From NCBI RefSeq assembly GCF_014083945.1, contig NZ_CP046444.1:1302001-1366000 (forward strand): DNA of 64,000 nt. Reading direction: 5' to 3'. Source of the DNA: Granulicella sp. 5B5. GTDB lineage: Bacteria; Acidobacteriota; Terriglobia; Terriglobales; Acidobacteriaceae. The translations under genes were made by a program, and so were the position numbers. Position 1 is the stretch's first letter. Every line of letters begins with the position of its first letter. This document shows positions 24,362 to 32,362 of this stretch, piece by piece. The notes beneath the pieces were generated by a model. That model made no database searches, was not told the origin of the DNA, and was given only the letters and a program-made list of their open reading frames with translations.

Positions 24362-25942
24362 ATGTTCAGCCGCTCTCTCACGCTTGCGTTCTGCTTCGTC
24401 GTCCTTGCTCCCGCGCTGCCCGCCGTCGCCCAGCAATCGGCCTGGGCGCACCTTGGCCCCCACGGCGACCTCGTCTACAAGACCACCCCGCGCGGCGACC
24501 GCATCCCCGACTTCTCCTACGCCGGCTACATGGCCGGAGGCGTCGCCCTCCCCACCGCTCCCGTCGCCGAAACCCTCAACCCTAGCGGCTCCGATGACAC
24601 CGCCGCACTGCAGGCCGCACTCGACCGCACCGCCAAAGCCGCAGCACGGTCAAACCACCCCGTCGCGCTCCTGCTCGCCCCCGGTGACTTCCACCTCAGC
24701 ACCACCATCGAGCTTCGCGGCTCCAACGTCGTCCTGCGCGGCTCCGGTGCAGACAAGACCACACTCACCCTCACCGGCGAGCCCCACCTCGGCCTCCGCG
24801 TCGGCCCGGCATCAGCCGCCGGCGAGCCCGAAGGCCGCCTCGACCCAAAGCTGCCATCTACACAGGCATCCACTACGCTCGCACCGGACATCTACGTCCC
24901 CAACGGTTCACTCTCCGTTCGCGTCGTCAACGCCCGCCTCTTCCATCCCGGCGACACCGTCCTCATCAACCGCCCCGTCACGCCCGCATGGCTGCACTTC
25001 ATGCAGATGGACAACCTCATCCGTAGGGGCAAGCCCGAGCACTGGGTCGGTGCGAACCTCCCCACCGAACGCACTCTCGCCGCCGTCCACGGCAACACCC
25101 TCACCTTCACCTCGCCGCTCATGGACGACTACGATCCAGCCTACGGTGGCGGCACGCAAACCACTGTCGCCCGCATCGCCACACCTGTCCGCATCCAGCA
25201 GGTCGGCATCGAATCGCTGCACATCGTCGCGCCGCCACGCCGCATCGCACTCGGCAACCCCGCCTTCGACGCCATCACCCTCACCGCAACGCAGGACGCC
25301 TGGGTCCGCGACATCCGCATCGACGACACCACCACCTCCATCACCATCACCGACACCAGCCAGCGCATCACCATCGACCGCGTCGATGTCGTCGACTCCG
25401 TCACCGTCACCACCCCTGCCAAGCCCTTCGGCTTCTCACTCGGTGGCACACAGACCCTCGTCATGCGCTCCAGCATCACGGGCGACAAAATCTTCTTCGC
25501 CGCCACGCAGGCCCGCAACCAGGGCCCAAACGTGCTGCTCCACTGTACCTTCAAGGGCGACACCGCACTCGAACCCCACCAGCGCTGGGCAACAGGTCTG
25601 CTGGTGGACAACGTCACCGTCCACGACGGCGCCATCAACCTCTACAACCGCGGCGAGATGGGCTCGGGCCACGGCTGGGCCATCGCCTGGAGCGTCGTCT
25701 GGAACTCCTCAGCCGACACCATCACCGTACAATCGCCGCCCGGCACCATCAACTGGGACATCGGCACCACCGGCGAGCGCGTCCTCCGCCCCATGCCCGT
25801 CTTCGACAACCAGCCCAAGGGCCCGGATATCCCCCAAGGCACCGTCGACTCGCCCGGCCACCCCGTCATCCCCGACAGCCTCTACCTGCAGCAGCTCCGC
25901 GACCGCCTCGGCGAAAAAGCCGTCCACGCCATCGGCTGGTAA
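24362..25942 (+). CDS. Secreted right-handed beta-helix protein (pectate lyase/GH28-like fold)
   Basis: About 526 residues with a signal peptide (MFSRSLTLAFCFVVLAPALPAVAQQ). The N-terminus has the pectate-lyase superfamily pattern IPDFSYAGYMAGG followed by DDTAALQAALDRTAKAA, and the body shows parallel-beta-helix rungs (VVLRGSGADKTTLTLTG, WVRDIRIDDTTTSITITDTSQRITIDRVDV). The exact family and substrate are not recognised and no catalytic residues are assigned. TATCAT lies 8 nt before the ATG. With the pectinesterase it suggests polysaccharide degradation. Confidence 0.75.
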   Translation: MFSRSLTLAFCFVVLAPALPAVAQQSAWAHLGPHGDLVYKTTPRGDRIPDFSYAGYMAGGVALPTAPVAETLNPSGSDDTAALQAALDRTAKAAARSNHPVALLLAPGDFHLSTTIELRGSNVVLRGSGADKTTLTLTGEPHLGLRVGPASAAGEPEGRLDPKLPSTQASTTLAPDIYVPNGSLSVRVVNARLFHPGDTVLINRPVTPAWLHFMQMDNLIRRGKPEHWVGANLPTERTLAAVHGNTLTFTSPLMDDYDPAYGGGTQTTVARIATPVRIQQVGIESLHIVAPPRRIALGNPAFDAITLTATQDAWVRDIRIDDTTTSITITDTSQRITIDRVDVVDSVTVTTPAKPFGFSLGGTQTLVMRSSITGDKIFFAATQARNQGPNVLLHCTFKGDTALEPHQRWATGLLVDNVTVHDGAINLYNRGEMGSGHGWAIAWSVVWNSSADTITVQSPPGTINWDIGTTGERVLRPMPVFDNQPKGPDIPQGTVDSPGHPVIPDSLYLQQLRDRLGEKAVHAIGW

Positions 25943-25953
25943 AACACCGCAAC

Positions 25954-25973
25954 CTACTCCCTACTCCTATCCT
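25954..25973 (+). repeat. Short polypyrimidine repeat
   Basis: CTACTCCCTACTCCTATCCT lies between the beta-helix gene and the beta-propeller gene. Confidence 0.5.
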
Positions 25974-26013
25974 GATTTGCCACCACCCCCAGCGGCATCT
26001 ACCCTAACTCTAG

Positions 26014-27081
26014 ATGCCGCTGCAACTTCCAATCCGTCTTCACCCCGACGCTCCGCACCTCGATCACCTCACCCCGCGCTCCGCCATCCCCGGCGGCAGC
26101 TTTGAGGTCACCGGCTCGCTCCTCCTCAAGGACGGCGAGCTCCCCGAGGCCTTCTTCGGCGAAACGCCTGCCTCCTTCGACATGGCGCGCCCCACCCACG
26201 CCCGCATCCGCGTCCCCTCCGGAGCCATCTCGTCCGACCTCGTCCTCCGCCGCAACGGCGTCGCCTCCAACGTCCTCCACGCCAACGTCGGCGTGCCCAT
26301 GGCGGAAGACCTGCACCTCGTCTCCAACCCCGCCATCGACGCCGACGGCAACCTCTTCGCGATGGTCTCCGGCCCCCGCGGCGAAAAGGTTCCTGTCTCC
26401 ATCTACCGCATCGCCCGCGACCTCCAGATGTCGGCCTTCGCGCACGATCTCCTCAACATCTCCGCGCTCGCCTTCGACCCCACCGGCAACTCCGGCCGCG
26501 ACCTCTACGCCAGCTCCCGCGCCGACGGCACCATCTACCGCATCACCCCTGAAGGCCACGTCACCACCTTCTCCGAAGGCATGGGCATCGCCACCGGCAT
26601 CGCCTTCGACCGCAACGGCAACCTCTTCGTCGGCGACCGCTCCGGCACCATCTTCCGCATCAACCCCACCGGCGAGATCTTCGTCTTCGCCACCCTCGAA
26701 CCCTCCGTCGCCTTCTACCACCTCTGCTTCCACCCCGACGGCCGCCTGCTCGTCACCGCCCCCACCACCAGCTCCAACCAGCCCATCTACGCCATCGACC
26801 GCGACGGCAACACCACCACCTTCTTCCACGGCCTCGGCCGCCCGCAGGGCATGGCCTTCGACGTCGACGCTAACCTCTACGTCGCCGCCTCACTCCAGGG
26901 AGAACGCGGCATCATCCGGGTCTGGCCCTCGCGCCTCGGCAACGAAATGCACGCCGAACTCACCGTCACCGGCTCCGACATCATAGGCCTCTGCTTCCTC
27001 GACGACGGCTGCTGCGCCCTCGCTACCCACACTACCCTCTTCCACGCCGACCTAGGCATCGAAGGCCTCCCGCTCATATAA
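26014..27081 (+). CDS. NHL/SMP-30-like beta-propeller protein with an N-terminal IPT/TIG-like domain
   Basis: A 355-residue protein without an obvious signal peptide. Residues 15-95 resemble an IPT/TIG Ig-like domain (LTPRSAIPGGSFEVTGSLL, VRRNGVASNVLHANVG-like ending). From about residue 100 there are propeller blades with the repeating pattern 'AFD..GNLFV......I.RI...G' (AIDADGNLFAMVSG, AFDRNGNLFVGDRSGTIFRI, HPDGRLLVTAP, AFDVDANLYVAAS). Such domains bind ligands or act as lactonases, but no catalytic set is evident. TACCCT lies 8 nt before the ATG. It converges on a VapBC module. Confidence 0.7.
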   Translation: MPLQLPIRLHPDAPHLDHLTPRSAIPGGSFEVTGSLLLKDGELPEAFFGETPASFDMARPTHARIRVPSGAISSDLVLRRNGVASNVLHANVGVPMAEDLHLVSNPAIDADGNLFAMVSGPRGEKVPVSIYRIARDLQMSAFAHDLLNISALAFDPTGNSGRDLYASSRADGTIYRITPEGHVTTFSEGMGIATGIAFDRNGNLFVGDRSGTIFRINPTGEIFVFATLEPSVAFYHLCFHPDGRLLVTAPTTSSNQPIYAIDRDGNTTTFFHGLGRPQGMAFDVDANLYVAASLQGERGIIRVWPSRLGNEMHAELTVTGSDIIGLCFLDDGCCALATHTTLFHADLGIEGLPLI

Positions 27082-27228
27082 GCCGCTGGACTGGTGAGCC
27101 TCTGGACTGAGATCTCAACTCGCCCCACCCAAACTCCCGGTGCTCCATTCATGACGACAGCCTCACCGTCGGCATGAGTGGGTTGACGACGCTCTCACCC
27201 TCGCCACAATGGGCATCAGCTCCCACAA

Positions 27229-27597
27229 TCATAGGATCGTCCGATGCACCCGCATCGCCTCCGCCACCCCATGCAGCCTCTTATCCACCGTCCAAAGACT
27301 AGTTCCCGGCGTAATCATCACCGACGCGATCAGATGAACATCCACCAGCCCAATCCCCTTGCCATGCAGCTTATGGGCCTCCGCCATCCGCCGCACCTCG
27401 CTCAGCATCGCCACCTGTAGCTGCGGCAACATCTCCAGCATCGCCACCGTCTTCCGCCGGTCCTTCAGCGATCCCAGCGCCAGTTCCGCCGTCACATACG
27501 GATGCATCACAATCCGCCCTTGCTCCAGCTCAAACCTCAGTGCTGAACTCGTTCCCCTCAGATGGTCGATCCACACCGACGTGTCGGCAAGAATCAC
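27229..27597 (-). CDS. PIN-domain toxin (VapC family)
   Basis: A 122-residue ribonuclease toxin with the PIN acidic residues: ILADTSVWIDHLRG (Asp), YVTAELALG (Glu), GIGLVDVHLIAS (Asp) and LWTVDKRL (Asp). The start overlaps the antitoxin stop by 4 nt (ATGA-type coupling). It is the second VapBC module in the window and differs in sequence from the one at 9303. Confidence 0.9.
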   Translation of the reverse strand: MILADTSVWIDHLRGTSSALRFELEQGRIVMHPYVTAELALGSLKDRRKTVAMLEMLPQLQVAMLSEVRRMAEAHKLHGKGIGLVDVHLIASVMITPGTSLWTVDKRLHGVAEAMRVHRTIL

Positions 27598-27791
27598 CGC
27601 TCCGCCATCCTGCGCCTCGGCGCCGCACTCGCCTTGGGCATCGAGCCCTCCAGCGCCGCCAGCCTGCGAGCCGCTTCGCGCTCAATCAAAGCCCGCAGGG
27701 CCTCGCGCACCAGCGCCGTCTTCTCCATCACGCCGGTAAACTCCTGCGCCGTGGCAACTAACTCATCATCCAAAGCCAACGTCGTTCTCAT
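27594..27791 (-). CDS. VapB-type antitoxin (ribbon-helix-helix)
   Basis: About 65 residues. MRTTLALDDELVATAQEFTGVMEKTALVREALRALIERE is the VapB pattern: an initial beta strand, then two helices with the 'KTALVREALR' signature. The C-terminus is basic. ATG 27791 is preferred because GGAG lies 6 nt upstream; a start at 27806 would add MRGEY. Expected to repress its own operon with VapC. Confidence 0.85.
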   Translation of the reverse strand: MRTTLALDDELVATAQEFTGVMEKTALVREALRALIEREAARRLAALEGSMPKASAAPRRRMAER

Positions 27792-27859
27792 ATATTCTCC
27801 ACGCATCTAAAAGTAGCATCATTCGATGCCTTCTGAAGCCATATTGCCCATCCGCACAC

Positions 27860-27865
27860 TAAACT
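27860..27865 (+). promoter_or_regulatory. Candidate -10 box of the J-domain protein gene
   Basis: TAAACT, the same hexamer as before ffs, rimO and pgpA. Here a short leader with GAGGA precedes the GTG start at 27883. Confidence 0.4.
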
Positions 27866-27882
27866 AATCTTGAGGATTTCCC

Positions 27883-28707
27883 GTGTCCACCGCCATCTTC
27901 CGCCGCCCCACACCCGCGGAAGCCGAACTCGTCCGCCGCCGTCTGGAGCTGGAGTCCCTCCGCTCCACACTCGCCGCGCGCGAGCTCGCACTCGGCGACC
28001 TGCGCAACCACCTCATCAGCTTTGAAGGCCGCTACATCCGCCAGGTCGGCATCCTCTACCGCCAGCTTGACCACTGGGAGCGCCGCTTCGCCGTCCTGCA
28101 AGTTCAGAATCTCACCCTCGAAGAGCTGGAAGCCGAACTAGCCGACGACCTCGGCAACATCTCCTCCGCCGACGAACCGTGTGCCCCGCGTCTCGCCTCT
28201 GAGACGCGGGATCAAGCCGCGGAGCCCTCGCTCAAAAGCCTCTTCCACGCTCTCGTCAAACGCATCCACCCCGACCACGCCACCAGCGCCCGCGACGAGC
28301 ACCACCGCACGCGCCTCATGGCCCAGGCCAACGACGCCTTCCGCCGCAAAGACACCACCATCCTCCAGCGCCTCCTCGACGGCTATACCATCTCCATCGA
28401 AACCCTCACCCCCGAAGCCGAGCTAACCCACGTCCTCCACCAGATCGCTCTCGTCCAGCAGGACATCCTCGCCATCGACGCCACCCACCAGCGCCTCCAC
28501 TACTCCGAGCACGCCCAGCTCGAGCGCGACGTCATCGCCGCCGCCCGCGCCGGCCGCGACCTCCTCGCCGAGATGGCCGCCCGCGTCAAAGGCCAGATCG
28601 GCCTCGCCATGGCCCGCTACGAGCGCGAGCTCCACCGCCTCAAGCACCCCAACCGCGGCCTCCGCACCAAAGACGTTCTCTCCGCCGAAACCCGTCGGAC
28701 ACCCTAG
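27883..28707 (+). CDS. Coiled-coil protein with a J-domain-like segment
   Basis: A 274-residue protein. Residues 10-85 are strongly helical and heptad-like (AEAELVRRRLELESLRSTLAARELALGDLRNHL). Residues 115-160 resemble J-domain helices II-III: SLFHALVKRIHPDHATSA with HPD at 129-131, then RLMAQANDAFRRKDTTILQRLL. A second helical region fills the C-terminus. A J domain would make it a partner of an Hsp70. A 26-bp palindrome (28185-28210) is translated just before the J segment as CAPRLASETRD. GTG start with GAGGA upstream. The biological role is unknown. Confidence 0.75.
   Translation: MSTAIFRRPTPAEAELVRRRLELESLRSTLAARELALGDLRNHLISFEGRYIRQVGILYRQLDHWERRFAVLQVQNLTLEELEAELADDLGNISSADEPCAPRLASETRDQAAEPSLKSLFHALVKRIHPDHATSARDEHHRTRLMAQANDAFRRKDTTILQRLLDGYTISIETLTPEAELTHVLHQIALVQQDILAIDATHQRLHYSEHAQLERDVIAAARAGRDLLAEMAARVKGQIGLAMARYERELHRLKHPNRGLRTKDVLSAETRRTP
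28185..28210. repeat. Palindrome translated inside the J-domain protein gene
   Basis: CCCGCGTCTC-GCCTCT-GAGACGCGGG is a perfect 10-bp stem with a 6-nt loop. It sits in the linker between the coiled coil and the J segment. It is a different sequence family from the alaS/rimO insertions. Confidence 0.65.
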
Positions 28708-28733
28708 CCTCGGCAAACACCGCAACGAAACTG

Positions 28734-28751
28734 GCCGCTCTCAGGAGCGGC
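28734..28751 (+). terminator. Short hairpin after the J-domain protein gene
   Basis: GCCGCTC-TCAG-GAGCGGC, 27 nt after the stop codon, without a T-run. It could end transcription or protect the mRNA end. Confidence 0.45.
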
Positions 28752-28954
28752 TCGATCGTACTGCAGGAAGGCTTTCATATCGCGAAGTATAGGTGACCCA
28801 ACAGCAAGCGTGTGAGTACGAAAGCCTCACACGTTCGTACCAATTCCGTTTTAGACCATGCCCTCGTGGCGAAACTCTCTTTAAAAACCTCCGCGCACTT
28901 TGCGGGCGCCTCCGCCTTTCAGCACCTCGACCCACCAGCTATCATCACCTCAGC

Positions 28955-30223
28955 ATGATCGCTGAAATCATCGCCGTGGGCTCAGAGATGCTTACCCCCC
29001 ACCGGCAGGACACCAACTCGCTCTTCCTCACCGCCGGGCTCAACGATCTCGGCGTCTCCGTCGCCTTCAAAACCATCGTCGGCGACAACCGCCGCCACCT
29101 CGTCGCCGCCATCCGCATCGCCATCGCCCGCGCCGACATCGTCCTGCTCTCCGGCGGCCTCGGCCCCACCGAAGACGATCTCACTCGCGAGTGCCTTGCC
29201 CAGGTCCTCGGCGTCAACCTGCATCGCGACACCACCATCCTCAACGCGCTCCGAGCCCGCTACGCCGCGCGCAAAATGGCAATGCCCCCCAACAACGCCC
29301 GCCAGGCCGACGTCCTCGACGGCGCCCATGTCCTCCCCAACGCCAACGGTAGCGCCCCAGGCCAGTACACCGACATCGTCCTCCCCGACGCCTCAGGGCA
29401 GGCCTTTCGCAAGATCATCATCCTCCTCCCCGGGCCGCCCAAAGAGCTCAAACCCCTCTTCGACTTCGAATGCCGCCCACGCCTCTCCGCCGCTCTGCCC
29501 GCGCACTACATCGCGCGCCGCCAGCTTCGCATGGCCCTCATCCCCGAAAGCCAGGTCGACGCCCGCTGCGCCCCCATCTACTCGCAGTTTGAAGACGTCG
29601 AGACCACCATCCTCGCCGGCCACGCCGAGATCCAGCTCCACTTCGTCTGCAGCAAACACACCCTCGAGCTCGCCCAGCAGCGCGTCGACACCCTCGCCGA
29701 CCTCATCGCCCGCGAGATGGGCGACGACATCTTCTCCGACGACGGCGAGGACCTCGAAGCCGTCGTCCTCCTCATGCTCGGCCTCCGCGAACACACCCTC
29801 GCCATCGCCGAAAGCTGCACCGGCGGCTGGCTCGGCGAGCGCCTCACCTCCGTCCCCAACAGCTCACGAGTCTTCCTCGGCGGCGCCATCACCTACGCCA
29901 ATGCCCTCAAGGCTTCTTTCACCGGCGTCGATCCCGACCTCATCGCTCAACACGGCGCCGTCTCCGGCCCCGTCGCCCGCGCCATGGCCGAAGGCATCCG
30001 CTTCCGCACCGGTGCCACCCTGGGCCTCAGCATCACCGGCCTCGCCGGCCCTACCCCCGGCACCGGCCCCGACGCCGACAAACCCATCGGCCTCGTCTAT
30101 ATCGGCCTGGCAGACGGCGAAGACACCCAGGTTCGCCAGCTCCACATCACCGGCGACCGCGAACGCATCCGCCTCTGGTCCACCCAGCACGCCCTGGAGC
30201 TACTTCGACGCAGCTTGATGTAG
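28955..30223 (+). CDS. cinA: CinA family protein (competence/damage-inducible; nicotinamide nucleotide repair)
   Basis: A 422-residue protein with both CinA domains. The N-terminal MoCF-like (COG1058) domain runs from MIAEIIAVGSEMLTPHRQDTNS and contains LLSGGLGPTEDDLTRE and LLPGPPKELKPLF. The C-terminal amidase domain has AESCTGGWLGERLTSVPNSSRVFLGGAITYAN and SITGLAGPTPGTGPDADKPIGLVYIGLA. Family members hydrolyse ADP-ribose and deamidate NMN, recycling damaged NAD. TATCAT is 9 nt before the ATG and there is no Shine-Dalgarno. A compound repeat follows the stop. Confidence 0.92.
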   Translation: MIAEIIAVGSEMLTPHRQDTNSLFLTAGLNDLGVSVAFKTIVGDNRRHLVAAIRIAIARADIVLLSGGLGPTEDDLTRECLAQVLGVNLHRDTTILNALRARYAARKMAMPPNNARQADVLDGAHVLPNANGSAPGQYTDIVLPDASGQAFRKIIILLPGPPKELKPLFDFECRPRLSAALPAHYIARRQLRMALIPESQVDARCAPIYSQFEDVETTILAGHAEIQLHFVCSKHTLELAQQRVDTLADLIAREMGDDIFSDDGEDLEAVVLLMLGLREHTLAIAESCTGGWLGERLTSVPNSSRVFLGGAITYANALKASFTGVDPDLIAQHGAVSGPVARAMAEGIRFRTGATLGLSITGLAGPTPGTGPDADKPIGLVYIGLADGEDTQVRQLHITGDRERIRLWSTQHALELLRRSLM

Positions 30224-30246
30224 CCCGGCCAACACCTGCCATAGAA

Positions 30247-30299
30247 GTGTCATCGCTAGGCAGGACAGCTTCATCGTCCTGCCTAGCGGAGAGACCTGC
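30247..30299. repeat. Intergenic copy of the ORF-inserted palindromic repeat
   Basis: It starts GTGTCAT and ends CGGAGAGACCTGC. The inner stem is CGCTAGGCAGGAC against GTCCTGCCTAGCG, 13 bp and perfect. Only the end boxes are shared with the copies in alaS, rimO and the tricorn-like gene; the stem is different. Confidence 0.8.
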
Positions 30300-30366
30300 T
30301 CTTGCTTTTCTTTCTTCCATTCCGAGCGCAGCGAGGAACCTGCTTCTCGCGCGCGAAGCGCGCGCC
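30296..30366 (+). repeat. 70-bp GAGCGCAGCGAGGAACCTGC repeat, copy 1
   Basis: A T-rich part (CTCTTGCTTTTCTTTC) leads into CATTCCGAGCGCAGCGAGGA and ACCTGCTTC, then an inverted GCGCGCGAAGCGCGCGC tail. Copies at 32165 and 59136 share the whole length. Confidence 0.75.
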
Positions 30367-30414
30367 TCTGCCCCCTCTCTTCACCCACCCTTGCTACACT
30401 CACCAGTGACTGCT

Positions 30415-31047
30415 ATGACCCGCATCCTCCTCACTCTGGCGCTGGCCTACCTCATCGGCTCCATCCCCTTCGGCTACCTTCTCGTCCGCTTCTTCCTTAA
30501 GCAGGACATCCGCGCCGTCGGCTCCGGCAACATCGGCGCTACCAACGTCGCCCGCTCCGGCAAAAAGGGCCTGGCCATGCTCACGCTCGCCCTCGACGCC
30601 CTTAAGGGATACACCGCCGTCTACTTCGCTCTCCTCATCGCCCGCCAGACACAGCCCGGCATCACCTTCGCACTCAGCCCACTAGCCGCCAGCGCCGCCG
30701 TCATCTGCGTCCTCGCCAACATCTTCCCTGTCTGGCTCCGCTTCAAAGGCGGCAAGGGCATCGCCACAGCCTTGGGAGTCTTCCTCGCCCTCGTCCCCGT
30801 CGCCGCGCTCTCGGCACTGGCGCTCTTCATCGTCATCGTCGCGCTCACCCGCTACGTCTCACTCGGTTCCATCCTCGCGGCAGCCTCCATCCCCATCTTC
30901 GCGTTCTTCTTCACGCATCCCCGCAGCGTTGCACTCGTCCCCAGCGTGGCCATCGTCGGCCTCGTCTGCATCTGGCGACACAGCGCCAACATCTCCAGAC
31001 TTCTCCAGGGCACCGAAAGCCGCCTCGGCCAGAAGAAACCCGCCTAA
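30415..31047 (+). CDS. plsY: Glycerol-3-phosphate acyltransferase (acyl-phosphate dependent)
   Basis: Transfers an acyl group from acyl-phosphate to glycerol-3-phosphate, the first step of phospholipid synthesis, in the inner membrane. The three PlsY motifs are visible: GSGNIGATNVARSGKKG (motif 1), FKGGKGIATALG (motif 2, phosphate binding) and a later IWRHSANISRLLQGTE (motif 3). Five or so membrane helices; 210 aa is standard. An in-frame GTG at 30406 is possible. TACACT at 30395-30400 could be its -10 box. gpsA, which supplies the substrate, follows 46 bp downstream. Confidence 0.95.
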   Translation: MTRILLTLALAYLIGSIPFGYLLVRFFLKQDIRAVGSGNIGATNVARSGKKGLAMLTLALDALKGYTAVYFALLIARQTQPGITFALSPLAASAAVICVLANIFPVWLRFKGGKGIATALGVFLALVPVAALSALALFIVIVALTRYVSLGSILAAASIPIFAFFFTHPRSVALVPSVAIVGLVCIWRHSANISRLLQGTESRLGQKKPA

Positions 31048-31056
31048 TCCTGACGC

Positions 31057-31083
31057 CCTACTCCCTATTCCCTACTTCCTACA
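31057..31083 (+). repeat. Polypyrimidine repeat between plsY and gpsA
   Basis: CCTACTCCCTATTCCCTACT and TCCTAC fill most of the gap between the two genes and end at the Shine-Dalgarno of gpsA. Confidence 0.7.
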
Positions 31084-31093
31084 AGGAATCATC

Positions 31094-32104
31094 ATGAGCC
31101 GCATCGCCGTCATCGGAGCCGGGTCCTGGGGCACCGCCCTCGCCATCTCACTAGCCCGCCGCGGAGGCCACTCCCTCACCCTCTGGGCCCACTCGCCCGC
31201 CCACGCCGACGACATCGCCGCAGCCCGCACCAACACCCGCTATCTCCCCGGCTTCCCCGTCCCGCCCTCCATCCGCGTCACCTCGTCCCTCTCTGACGCC
31301 ATCGCGCCCCAAAACCAACCCGCCGCCGAGATCATCCTCTGCGTCACCCCCTCACAAGCCCTCCGCGCCACCCTGCAGCAGATGATTCCGGCACTTCGGC
31401 CGCAACAAATCCTGCTCTCCGCCAGCAAGGGCGTCGAAGAAAAAACCTACCTCCGCATCTCCGAGATCATGCACGAGCTCGCCCCGCAAAACCTCGTCGG
31501 CACCCTCGGCGGCCCGTCCTTCGCGCAGGAGGTCGCCGCCGCCATGCCCACCGCCATCACCATCGCCACCGAAGACCCCGCGCTCGGCGAGCGACTCCAG
31601 AACGACTTCACCTCCGAGTCCCTCCGCGTCTACCGCAACGACGACGTCCCCGGCACCGAGCTCGGCGGGGCGCTAAAAAATGTCATCGCCCTCGCCGCCG
31701 GCGTCGTCACCGGCCTCGAGTTGGGCAATAACGTCACCGCCGCCCTCATCACCCGCGGCATCGCCGAGATGACCCGCCTCGCCGTCGCCTGCGGCGGCCA
31801 GCGCGAAACCCTCTCCGGCCTCTCCGGCGTCGGCGACCTCGTCCTCACCTGCACCGGCGGCCTCTCCCGCAACCGCACCGTCGGCGTTGAGCTCGGCAAA
31901 GGCCGCAAGCTCCACGAGATCATCGCCTCCCTCAACGGCAAGGTCGCCGAAGGCGTCCGCACCACCACCGCCGCCCTCGGCCTCGCCCAGCGCCACAACG
32001 TCGAGATGCCCATCACCGAGCAGATGCACGCCGTCCTCTACGAAGACAAATCCCCGCAGGACGCCATCCGCAACCTCATGACCCGCCCTGGCCGCACCGA
32101 GTAA
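31094..32104 (+). CDS. gpsA: Glycerol-3-phosphate dehydrogenase [NAD(P)+]
   Basis: Reduces dihydroxyacetone phosphate to sn-glycerol-3-phosphate for phospholipids (cytoplasmic). The Rossmann motif is IAVIGAGSWGTALAISLARRG. The catalytic region has ELGGALKNVIALAAGVVTGLELGNN with the catalytic Lys, then LSGVGDLVLTCTGGLSRNRTVG and the C-terminal AEGVRTT. 336 aa is normal. AAGGA lies 7 nt before the ATG. It forms an operon with plsY: enzyme and acceptor for the same step. Confidence 0.96.
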   Translation: MSRIAVIGAGSWGTALAISLARRGGHSLTLWAHSPAHADDIAAARTNTRYLPGFPVPPSIRVTSSLSDAIAPQNQPAAEIILCVTPSQALRATLQQMIPALRPQQILLSASKGVEEKTYLRISEIMHELAPQNLVGTLGGPSFAQEVAAAMPTAITIATEDPALGERLQNDFTSESLRVYRNDDVPGTELGGALKNVIALAAGVVTGLELGNNVTAALITRGIAEMTRLAVACGGQRETLSGLSGVGDLVLTCTGGLSRNRTVGVELGKGRKLHEIIASLNGKVAEGVRTTTAALGLAQRHNVEMPITEQMHAVLYEDKSPQDAIRNLMTRPGRTE

Positions 32105-32145
32105 CCACCGCAGCTCCTCCTTCTGCATACACTGCGGTTAAACAT

Positions 32146-32238
32146 TGCGCCCTCTGCGTTCAAAGCCTTTGCTCTTGCCTTTCTTTCTGTCATTCCGAGC
32201 GCAGCGAGGAACCTGCTTCCCGCGCGAGCGAAGCGAGC
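32146..32238 (+). repeat. CTCTGCGT-type remnant followed by the 70-bp repeat, copy 2
   Basis: TTGCGCCCTCTGCGTTCAAA (32148 on) belongs to the 'TTTGCG..CTCTGCGT' group. It runs into TTTGCTCTTGCCTTTCTTTC, then CATTCCGAGCGCAGCGAGGA and an inverted CGCGCGAGCGAAGCGAGCG tail like the copy at 30296. Confidence 0.7.
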
Positions 32239-32362
32239 GCCCTGCGACTTTCCCCACCGCCTCACCGTCTCAACCTGTATCGTCACCATCAGGCCCTTAC
32301 CCCTCGCCAAGCCGCGAGCTGCCGTCCGGGCTATACGCACCCTTTCACCTCAAAGGATCTCC

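Noticed and set aside
28752-28930. tRNA-like sequence between the J-domain gene and cinA
   Set aside because: GTTCGTACC resembles a T-loop, but no acceptor stem or CCA end can be formed.
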